NCBI GenBank assembly: GCA_900550345.1 | Contig: URRX01000097.1 | Span: 1-5,131, forward strand | Origin: an uncultured Anaerococcus sp. | GTDB taxonomy: Bacteria > Bacillota > Clostridia > Tissierellales > Peptoniphilaceae | DNA length: 5,131 nucleotides | Reading direction: 5' to 3' | Shown here: positions 1 to 5,131 of the stretch, piece by piece | How the letters are laid out: each line of letters starts with the position of its first letter | Numbering within the stretch: the first letter of the stretch is position 1 | Position numbers and translations under genes: made by a program | Notes under the pieces: generated by a model | The model's database searches: none | What the model was told of the DNA's origin: nothing | What the model saw: the letters and a program-made list of their open reading frames with translations, nothing else

Positions 1-1
1 A

Positions 2-1072
2 AATATTTGGTCCATAAGACTTGATAAGAATGGAAAAATTATAGAAAGTTTCAATAAACCAAAAAATCTTAAAGATAAATTTAATCTTATTGATGTTGCA
101 AGATTTACTAGATTTTATTTGGCTGACTATCCTGTTTTTACCTACATTGTTGGAGATGGTTTGATTTTATTTGCCTATCCAAAAAATTCTTTGGATAAAT
201 TTCCCTTCAACTATTATAATTACAAAAGCCTTGTTTTTAATTTTAAATTATTTTTAATTTTTGCACTTTTATTTTTCTTATTAGTTTATATTTTTTATAG
301 GATTGATATTAAAAACATCTTAAAAAATACCCTTCCATTTCAAAAAGCAATAGATAGGCTTTATGAAGATGATTATGAAAGCTTGGATGAAGATGGAGAA
401 TTAAAAGATTTGGCCATATCCATAAACAAGGCAAATGAAAAATATCATAATTTAAAAAAATCTCAAAATAAGTGGATTAGAGGTCTAAGCCATGATGTAA
501 GAACGCCACTTGCAAAAATTTCATGGGAGTTAAGTAAAGAAAATAAGGAAAATCTTGATATAGAAAATATGAAAGATCAAGTCCTAAAAATTTCAAATAT
601 CTTGGAGGGCTTAAATCTCACCTTATCACTTTCTAACATAAATAAAGAAAATTTTAGGGAAGAAAATCTTATAAAAGTAATTAGAAAACTTATAGTAGAT
701 AAATTAAATGAAAATCCAAACAGGGAAATTATTTTTGAAAATAAGGTGGAAGATAAAAATATTAAGCTTAAAATGGAGGAAAATTTATTTTATAGGATGC
801 TTGAAAATATTTTAAAAAACTCCCTAATTTATACAGATGGAAAAATTAAACTTACAATTTCAGATTCTAATGATAAATTAGAAATTAAAATTATAGATCA
901 AGGAAGGGGAGTATCTGAGAAGATAATAGAAAAAATTAACAAGGAAGATTTGACCGATGTTACAAGACATGGTTTGGGTCTTTTAATTTCTAAACAAATT
1001 GCAGAATTACATGGTGGAAAATTTATTATAAAAAACAAAAATAAGGGTCTTGAAGTATCTTTTTTGTTTTGA
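2..1072 (+). CDS. Sensor histidine kinase, C-terminal part (5' end outside window)
   Basis: Membrane sensor kinase of a two-component system; it autophosphorylates a His and passes the phosphate to a response regulator not in this window. The frame is open from base 2, so the gene starts upstream. A TTG at 119 lies inside a conserved stretch (FYLADYPVFTYI) and is not the start. Counting the codon at 2 as residue 1 (356 residues visible), residues 1-79 are extracytoplasmic, about 80-100 form a transmembrane helix, and about 101-150 are a HAMP-like linker. The H-box SHDVRTPL follows, with phospho-acceptor His164 (491-493) in an HDxxT arrangement typical of HisKA kinases with phosphatase activity. 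The ATPase domain has an N-box (ENILKNS, about 268-274), G1 (DQGRG, about 299-303) and G2 (HGLGL, about 323-327). No clear F-box is seen; the lid between G1 and G2 is short. The layout resembles VanS-like Firmicute kinases. The stimulus is unknown. The stop codon overlaps the likely potA promoter. Confidence 0.93.
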   Translation, partial: NIWSIRLDKNGKIIESFNKPKNLKDKFNLIDVARFTRFYLADYPVFTYIVGDGLILFAYPKNSLDKFPFNYYNYKSLVFNFKLFLIFALLFFLLVYIFYRIDIKNILKNTLPFQKAIDRLYEDDYESLDEDGELKDLAISINKANEKYHNLKKSQNKWIRGLSHDVRTPLAKISWELSKENKENLDIENMKDQVLKISNILEGLNLTLSLSNINKENFREENLIKVIRKLIVDKLNENPNREIIFENKVEDKNIKLKMEENLFYRMLENILKNSLIYTDGKIKLTISDSNDKLEIKIIDQGRGVSEKIIEKINKEDLTDVTRHGLGLLISKQIAELHGGKFIIKNKNKGLEVSFLF

Positions 1073-1099
1073 GTTTTTTTTCATTTTTTATGTTATACT
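1069..1099 (+). promoter_or_regulatory. Predicted sigma-A promoter of potABCD
   Basis: A perfect extended -10 element, TGTTATACT, lies at 1091-1099 (hexamer TATACT at 1094-1099). The best -35 match is TTGAGT at 1069-1074, four of six consensus positions, with a long 19-base spacer; the extended -10 could compensate. The spacer is a T-rich tract. The -35 overlaps the TGA stop of the histidine kinase gene, so the promoter is tucked into the gene end. Transcription would begin near 1106, leaving a leader of only about 20 bases before the GTG of potA, too short for a riboswitch. No operator is recognisable. This is predicted from sequence only. Confidence 0.6.
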
Positions 1100-1115
1100 T
1101 TTTAAAGAAACTAAT

Positions 1116-1125
1116 GGGGGTGGTC
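1116..1125 (+). promoter_or_regulatory. Ribosome binding site that fixes the GTG start of potA
   Basis: GGGGGTGGTC matches the ideal anti-16S complement GGAGGTGATC at eight of ten positions. Both differences are G for A, which still pair with U as G-U wobbles, so the whole ten bases can pair with the 16S rRNA tail. The GGGGG core ends 7 bases before the GTG at 1128, a normal spacing. This supports GTG 1128 over the upstream in-frame TTG at 1050, which lies inside the histidine kinase gene and before the promoter. Confidence 0.8.
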
Positions 1126-1127
1126 TT

Positions 1128-2240
1128 GTGTGTGAAAATTTAGATAAATATTCTGTGGTTTTAAAAGATGTTTCTAAGTATTTTGATGATGAAATGATTT
1201 TAAAATCTGTTGATTTAGAGCTTGAGAAGGGAAAGTTTTATACGCTTTTGGGACCTTCTGGTTGTGGTAAGACTACTATTTTAAATCTTATTGCGGGATT
1301 TTTGGAACCAAATTCTGGGGATGTTTATATTAATGGTGAAAATGTTTTAAATGTTCCTGCAAATAAGAGGACTGTTAATACTGTTTTTCAAAATTATTCT
1401 CTTTTTCCTCATATGAATGTTTTTGATAATGTTGCCTTTGGTCTTGAAATTAAAAAAACTGATAAAAAAATCATTGAAAAAGAAGTTAAAAAAGCTCTTG
1501 ATATGGTTAATTTATCTGGTTTTGAAAAGCGTGAAATTTCTCAAATGTCTGGTGGGCAAAGACAAAGAGTTGCTATAGCTCGTGCAATTGTAAATAAACC
1601 TGATGTTCTTTTACTCGATGAGCCTTTGTCGGCTCTTGATATGAAACTTAGAAAATCCATGCAAGTTTTGCTTCGTGATTTGCAGTGGGAGCTTGGAATA
1701 ACTTTTGTTTTTGTAACTCACGATCAAGAAGAGGCTCTTGCCATGAGCGATTGGATTTTTGTAATGGATAAGGGAGAAATTGTCCAACAAGGAAGTCCAA
1801 AAGATATTTATGATGAGCCAATCAATCGTTATGTTGCCCAATTTATTGGGGAAAGTAATATTTTGAAGGCTAGAATGGTTGATGATTATAAGGTTGAATT
1901 TTCAAATAAAACTTTTGCTTGTTCTGATGCTGGAATTCTTAAAAATGAAAGAGTTGAGGTTGTAATTAGACCTGAAGATATTAATGTCGTTCCAATTGAT
2001 ATGGCAGATATTGTTGTAAATATTGACAATATTTTGTACAGGGGAGTTTTTAATGAGTTGATTTGTTTTGATTCTTCTGATTTTAAATGGAAAATTCATA
2101 CTACAAGAATTTTTGAAGAGGGCGATGATATAGGTATTTCTTTTGATGCAGAAAATATCCACGTTATGCGTTATAACGAAAGTGAGGATGATTTTGATAA
2201 AAGGATTGAAAAATATGCGATAGGAGAAGATGATGGCTAA
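1128..2240 (+). CDS. potA: Spermidine/putrescine ABC transporter ATP-binding protein PotA
   Basis: Cytoplasmic ATPase that powers polyamine import through PotB-PotC. With the GTG start it has 370 residues, the usual PotA length. All nucleotide-binding motifs are present: Walker A GPSGCGKT (42-49), Q-loop Gln88 (FQNY), signature MSGGQ (140-144, Met in place of the usual Leu), Walker B LLLDEP (161-166), D-loop SALD (168-171) and switch His198 (VTHDQ). The C-terminal part from about 240 is a TOBE-type regulatory domain with the RPED motif (281-284), as in PotA and MalK. The assignment to polyamines rests on the neighbouring PotB, C and D; the ATPase alone could serve another importer of this class. 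It is the first gene of the operon and overlaps potB by 8 bases. It is unusual in using CGT for 5 of its 15 arginines, a codon absent from the other genes here. Confidence 0.95.
   Translation: MCENLDKYSVVLKDVSKYFDDEMILKSVDLELEKGKFYTLLGPSGCGKTTILNLIAGFLEPNSGDVYINGENVLNVPANKRTVNTVFQNYSLFPHMNVFDNVAFGLEIKKTDKKIIEKEVKKALDMVNLSGFEKREISQMSGGQRQRVAIARAIVNKPDVLLLDEPLSALDMKLRKSMQVLLRDLQWELGITFVFVTHDQEEALAMSDWIFVMDKGEIVQQGSPKDIYDEPINRYVAQFIGESNILKARMVDDYKVEFSNKTFACSDAGILKNERVEVVIRPEDINVVPIDMADIVVNIDNILYRGVFNELICFDSSDFKWKIHTTRIFEEGDDIGISFDAENIHVMRYNESEDDFDKRIEKYAIGEDDG
2222..2226 (+). promoter_or_regulatory. Ribosome binding site deciding the potB start
   Basis: AGGAG lies inside the 3' end of potA, before two adjacent in-frame ATG codons at 2230 and 2233. 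The gap is 3 bases to the first ATG and 6 to the second, so the second (2233) is the better-placed start. The product differs by one Met only. Confidence 0.65.
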
Positions 2241-3030
2241 GAAATATCAGAAATTATCAGCTATTTATTATATTTGGATTTTAGTTTTTATAATTGCTCC
2301 AATCCTTCTTTTGGTCTATCAATCTTTTTTTGATATTTATGGAAATTTCACTTTAAATAATTATATTTCCTATTTTTCAAATAAGAATTATCTGATAATG
2401 ACCATTAATTCTCTTTTGACAGCATTTTTGATAACAGTTTTTACCCTTTTGTGGGCCTATCCTTTTTCATATTTTTTATCCAAGGCAAAGCACAAGGATT
2501 TTATTTTGCTTTTGGTAATTCTTCCAACTTGGATAAATTTGGTTTTAAAGGCTTATGCTTTTATTGGACTTTTTAATAAAAATGGAAGTATTATGGGATT
2601 TTTGGGACTTGCAAGTAAGGGAATTTTGTTTACAAATCTTGCCTTTATTTTGGTTGCATCCTATGTGGAGCTTCCTTTTATGATAATTCCAATTTTTAGG
2701 GCAATTGATTCTATTCCAAATGAATATATTATTGCAAGCGAAGATTTGGGAGCAAGTAAGTTTCAAACTTTTAGAAAAATAATCCTTCCTCTTTCTATGG
2801 ATGGAGTTATGGCTGCGAGCCAGGCAGTTTTTATTCCTTCTCTTTCTTTGTTTTTGATTACAAGAATTATTGGGGGAAATAAAATTATAACATTAGGAAC
2901 TGCAGTAGAAGAACATTATTTGGTAACACAAAATTGGGGCATGGGATCAACTATTGGTCTGGTTTTGATTTTTATGATGTTTGGAGTTATTTCTCTTTTA
3001 AATAAAAAGGCGGTAAAAAATGGAAAATAA
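2233..3030 (+). CDS. potB: Spermidine/putrescine ABC transporter permease PotB
   Basis: One of two membrane subunits forming the polyamine channel. From the ATG at 2233 it has 265 residues, normal for Firmicute PotB. Six hydrophobic segments can be placed roughly at residues 10-33, 54-82, 90-114, 132-157, 190-212 and 240-257. The cytoplasmic EAA loop that docks on PotA is at about 166-186 (ASEDLGAS, then IILP), with the conserved Gly at 173. Phrases such as LPTWINLVLKAYAFIG, VFIPSLSLFLITR and GMGSTIGL are, from memory, hallmarks of PotB rather than of general BPD permeases. It overlaps potA by 8 bases and potC by 11, which implies translational coupling. An alternative start one codon upstream (2230) is possible but sits too close to the ribosome binding site. 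Confidence 0.95.
   Translation: MAKKYQKLSAIYYIWILVFIIAPILLLVYQSFFDIYGNFTLNNYISYFSNKNYLIMTINSLLTAFLITVFTLLWAYPFSYFLSKAKHKDFILLLVILPTWINLVLKAYAFIGLFNKNGSIMGFLGLASKGILFTNLAFILVASYVELPFMIIPIFRAIDSIPNEYIIASEDLGASKFQTFRKIILPLSMDGVMAASQAVFIPSLSLFLITRIIGGNKIITLGTAVEEHYLVTQNWGMGSTIGLVLIFMMFGVISLLNKKAVKNGK
3007..3014 (+). promoter_or_regulatory. Ribosome binding site of potC
   Basis: AAGGCGGT differs from the ideal AAGGAGGT by a single base and ends 5 bases before the ATG at 3020. It lies within the last codons of potB, so potC translation starts before potB translation ends, as expected for coupled subunits needed in equal amounts. Confidence 0.7.
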
Positions 3031-3817
3031 AAAAAGTAGACTAGGAAATTTATATTTGATTTTTTTATTTATAGTTATGTATCTTCCCCTAGGATTTTTG
3101 ATTTTTTATTCCTTTAATAGCGGGGGAAATATGAATGTTTTTGAAAACTTTACTCTTAAATATTATAAAAAAGTTTTTGAAGATGAAAGATTAATAAATA
3201 TTGTAATAAATACTCTAATGATTGGACTTTTGTCATCATTAATTGCAACAATTATTGGAACGCTTGGTGCAATTTCTATTTATTATATGAAAGATAAAAA
3301 TTTAAAAAAGAAAGTATTAAGCTTAAATTCGGTTTTGATGGTTTTGCCTGATGTAATGATGGGGGCATCATTTTTGATTTTATTTTCATTTTTATTAAAA
3401 ATTCCTATGGGCTTTTATTCTGTTTTGCTCTCCCACATTGCCTTTTCAATTCCAATTGTAGTTTTGATGGTTCTTCCAAGACTTTACTCCCTAAATTCTG
3501 ACATGATGAAGGCTGCAGAAGATTTGGGAGCAAATGATATTACAATTTTAAATAAGATTATCCTACCAAATATTGCAAGCGGAATTTTTGCAGGATTTTT
3601 TATGGCCCTAACTTATTCTTTGGATGATTTTGCAGTTACATTTTTTGTTACAGGATCAGGATTTTCTACTCTTTCTGTAGAAATTTATTCAAGGGTAAGA
3701 ACAGGAATTTCTCTAGAAATAAATGCACTTTCGTCAATGATTTTTCTTTTGTCTTTACTTTTGGCAATAGGATATTATGTTATACAAAGTAGAGAAAGAA
3801 AAAGGAGGGCAAAATGA
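3020..3817 (+). CDS. potC: Spermidine/putrescine ABC transporter permease PotC
   Basis: Second channel subunit, pairing with PotB. It has 265 residues, typical of PotC. Hydrophobic segments lie at about 11-31, 60-88, 100-126, 133-157, 185-207 and 237-256. The EAA docking loop is at 165-183 (AAEDLGAN, then IILP), with Gly170. The motif SLDDFAVTFFVTG (200-212) is characteristic of PotC in the spermidine/putrescine family and supports the name over a generic permease call. The C-terminus is a basic tail (SRERKRRAK), as expected for a cytoplasmic end. It overlaps potB by 11 bases at its start and potD by 4 bases (ATGA) at its end. It shares a 16-base exact match with potB in the EAA coding region (3518-3533 here, 2740-2755 in potB), reflecting the shared ATPase contact. 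Confidence 0.95.
   Translation: MENKKSRLGNLYLIFLFIVMYLPLGFLIFYSFNSGGNMNVFENFTLKYYKKVFEDERLINIVINTLMIGLLSSLIATIIGTLGAISIYYMKDKNLKKKVLSLNSVLMVLPDVMMGASFLILFSFLLKIPMGFYSVLLSHIAFSIPIVVLMVLPRLYSLNSDMMKAAEDLGANDITILNKIILPNIASGIFAGFFMALTYSLDDFAVTFFVTGSGFSTLSVEIYSRVRTGISLEINALSSMIFLLSLLLAIGYYVIQSRERKRRAK
3801..3809 (+). promoter_or_regulatory. Strong ribosome binding site of potD
   Basis: AAAGGAGGG contains the full GGAGG core, ending 5 bases before the ATG at 3814. It is the only uninterrupted GGAGG among the ribosome binding sites of the operon. This would suit higher synthesis of the binding protein, which importers usually need in excess over the channel; that consequence is inferred. Confidence 0.75.
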
Positions 3818-4896
3818 ATAAGGTTTATAAATTTTTTATAGGAATTTTAATTCTTTGCCTTATTTTGTTTCTTGGTCAAAAAAAATTAAATGCTAAAGAA
3901 AAAGATCAAGATTCAAAAAATATATATTTTTATAATTGGGGAGATTATATTGATCCTGAAATTATAAAAGATTTTGAAAAAGAAACTGGATATCACGTTA
4001 TTTATGAAACTTTCGATTCCAACGAAGCTATGATGGCAAAAGTTGAGCAAGGAAAAACTTCCTATGATTTGGCTTTTCCTTCAGAATATACAGTTGAAAT
4101 GATGAGAGATAAGAAACTTTTGAAAAAATTGGACCATTCAAAAATAAAGGGACTTAATAATATTGATCCTAGATTTTTAAACCTTTCTTATGATCCAAAT
4201 AACCAGTATTCAATCCCATATTTTTGGGGATCTTTTGGTATTATTTATAATAATAAAAAATACAAAAAGGAAGATTTTTCATCTTGGAAAAATTTGTGGG
4301 ATCCTAAATTTGAAGGAGAAATTTTATCCTTTGATGGAGCAAGAGAAACTCTTGGAATTGGGCTTTTGGCAAATGGAAAAAGTCTTAATGAAACAGATAA
4401 AAAAGTTTTGATATCTACAAAAAATGATTTGGTTGGTTTTATGAAAAACGTAAAGGCAATTCTTGCTGATGAGATCAGGATGTATATGGCTCAAGGTGAA
4501 GCTGATATTGGGATTACATTTTCTGGAGAAGCATCTATGGCAAAAGAAATCAATCCAAATCTTTCTTATGCCATTCCAAAAGAAGGTTCAAATATGTGGT
4601 TTGATACTATGGTAATTCCAAAAACTTCCAAAAATACCAAGGGAGCCTATGACTTAATAAATTATCTTTTAAGGCCAGAAGTTGCAGCGAAAAATGCAGA
4701 TTATGTTTGGTATCCAACTCCAAATAAAAAAGCTATGAAATATATAGATGAAGATGCAAGAGCTGATAAAACCTTGTATCCAGATGATTCAGATATAGAA
4801 AAATTAGAAGTTTTTAAAAATCTTGGCAAAGAAAAAACAATTATTTACAATGATTTATTTTTAGATTTAAAAATTTCTCCTAAAGCAGATGATTAA
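3814..4896 (+). CDS. potD: Spermidine/putrescine-binding protein PotD
   Basis: Extracytoplasmic solute-binding protein that captures polyamines and delivers them to PotB-PotC; 360 residues. Residues 1-27 form a signal sequence with a basic start (MNKVYK) and a hydrophobic core at 7-21. Cys15 sits mid-core after Leu-Ile-Leu and does not form a proper lipobox; cleavage after LNA (27) or retention as a membrane anchor is possible. The mature protein opens with the PotD pattern YNWGDYIDPE. Residues aligning, from memory, with the E. coli PotD ligand site include Trp42 and Tyr45, Ser90 and Tyr92 (PSEY), Glu178 (DGARE), Trp262 and Asp264 (WFD), and Tyr300 (YPTPN). The position of E. coli Trp229 appears to be Phe236 (TFSGEA), as in streptococcal PotD. 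Which polyamine it prefers cannot be read from sequence. It is last in the operon, overlaps potC by 4 bases and is followed directly by a terminator. Confidence 0.95.
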   Translation: MNKVYKFFIGILILCLILFLGQKKLNAKEKDQDSKNIYFYNWGDYIDPEIIKDFEKETGYHVIYETFDSNEAMMAKVEQGKTSYDLAFPSEYTVEMMRDKKLLKKLDHSKIKGLNNIDPRFLNLSYDPNNQYSIPYFWGSFGIIYNNKKYKKEDFSSWKNLWDPKFEGEILSFDGARETLGIGLLANGKSLNETDKKVLISTKNDLVGFMKNVKAILADEIRMYMAQGEADIGITFSGEASMAKEINPNLSYAIPKEGSNMWFDTMVIPKTSKNTKGAYDLINYLLRPEVAAKNADYVWYPTPNKKAMKYIDEDARADKTLYPDDSDIEKLEVFKNLGKEKTIIYNDLFLDLKISPKADD

Positions 4897-4930
4897 AAAA
4901 TTCCTTGTCTAAGATTAGGCAAGGAATTTT
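4897..4930 (+). terminator. Intrinsic terminator of potABCD
   Basis: Starts at the base after the potD stop. The left arm 4897-4911 (AAAATTCCTTGTCTA) pairs with the right arm 4916-4930 (TAGGCAAGGAATTTT). This gives a 15-bp stem with one U-G wobble (4908 with 4919) and a 4-base loop AGAT (4912-4915). The T-run closing the right arm continues into ATTGT. Because the left arm begins with a run of A, the structure could also act on transcripts from the opposite strand. No folding energy was computed. Confidence 0.9.
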
Positions 4931-4963
4931 ATTGTACAAATTTAATTAATTTAAGGAAAATAC

Positions 4964-5131
4964 ATGAATACAGAAAAAAGATTAAAAAAAATTCAAAAAA
5001 TCGGTTATGGATTGGGAGATTTTGGGTCAAATTTTTCTTGGACTTTTATATCTTCTTTTATAATGCTTTATTGTACAAACATTATAAAAATTGATCCTGC
5101 CATAATAGGGTCATTATTTATGATATCAAAA
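4964..5131 (+). CDS. GPH-family (MelB-like) sugar:cation symporter, N-terminal part
   Basis: The first 56 codons of a gene that continues past the right edge. After a basic start (MNTEKRLKKIQK) comes KIGYGLGDFGSNFSWT and a hydrophobic first transmembrane helix. This is the conserved N-terminus of glycoside-pentoside-hexuronide:cation symporters of the major facilitator superfamily, such as MelB, XylP and UidB. These carry sugars or glycosides into the cell with Na+ or H+; the substrate cannot be told from this fragment. The start is certain: an in-frame TAA lies at 4952-4954, and AAGGA at 4953-4957 is a ribosome binding site 6 bases before the ATG. It is 67 bases from potD and separated from it by the terminator, so it is probably not part of the polyamine operon. 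No convincing promoter of its own is visible. Confidence 0.85.
   Translation, partial: MNTEKRLKKIQKIGYGLGDFGSNFSWTFISSFIMLYCTNIIKIDPAIIGSLFMISK

Noticed and set aside
119..121. TTG as start of the histidine kinase
   Set aside because: The frame is open to the left edge and the upstream residues (for example FNLIDVARFTRFYL) continue the conserved extracytoplasmic domain, so the real start lies outside the window.
1032..1070. 10-bp inverted repeat (AAAACAAAAA / TTTTTGTTTT) followed by a T-run, as a terminator for the kinase gene
   Set aside because: The stem is nearly all A-T with one G-C pair and a 19-base loop, and it is within coding sequence; too weak to call.
1114..1143. Nine-codon upstream reading frame (ATG 1114 to TAG 1143) overlapping the potA start
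   Set aside because: Its ATG lies about 8 bases from the predicted transcript start with no ribosome binding site, and it overlaps the potA ribosome binding site; likely chance.
1611..2766. Minus-strand reading frames at 1611-1841, 1902-2162 and 2545-2766
   Set aside because: They lie opposite potA and potB, have no recognisable protein features or ribosome binding sites, and are shadows of the real genes.
4190..4411. Plus-strand reading frame at 4190-4411 in another frame of potD
   Set aside because: It lies wholly inside the well-conserved potD coding sequence and its product shows no recognisable features.
1..5131. CRISPR arrays, tRNA or rRNA genes, insertion sequences, riboswitches
   Set aside because: None seen: no spaced repeats, no cloverleaf or rRNA-like segments, no transposase frames, and intergenic gaps of at most 67 bases leave no room for a structured leader.

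Overview
The window is strongly AT-rich, with Shine-Dalgarno sites close to consensus, tightly overlapping genes and proteins that resemble, from memory, those of low-GC Firmicutes. PotB, PotC and PotD look like the streptococcal-type spermidine/putrescine importer. The composition and protein style fit an anaerobic low-GC Firmicute such as a member of the Peptoniphilaceae (Anaerococcus/Peptoniphilus group); this placement is an inference and was not searched. All recognisable genes lie on the + strand.

Layout. (1) From the left edge to 1072: the C-terminal part of a membrane sensor histidine kinase. It holds the end of an extracytoplasmic domain, a transmembrane helix, a HAMP-like linker, a DHp domain with the phospho-acceptor His, and an ATPase domain. 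Its response regulator is presumably upstream, outside the window. (2) 1069-1127: a compact promoter with an extended -10, overlapping the kinase stop codon, followed by a strong ribosome binding site. (3) 1128-4896: a complete potABCD operon. It encodes the ATPase PotA, the permeases PotB and PotC, and the polyamine-binding protein PotD; each gene overlaps the next by 4 to 11 bases. (4) 4897-4930: a strong intrinsic terminator starting immediately after the potD stop. (5) 4964 to the right edge: the first 56 codons of a GPH-family (MelB-like) sugar:cation symporter.

How it works together. PotD captures spermidine and/or putrescine outside the membrane and delivers it to the PotB-PotC channel. 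A PotA dimer drives import by ATP hydrolysis, docking on the EAA loops of PotB and PotC. Promoter, overlaps and terminator together define one self-contained transcription unit. The histidine kinase may read through into pot, because no convincing terminator separates them, but nothing in the sequence shows that it controls polyamine uptake.

This is mostly an ordinary housekeeping/transport region and I see no new system. The points worth a second look are: the corrected GTG start of potA; the lipobox-less PotD signal sequence; the restriction of CGT arginine codons to potA; and the very short, promoter-poor gap in front of the GPH symporter.
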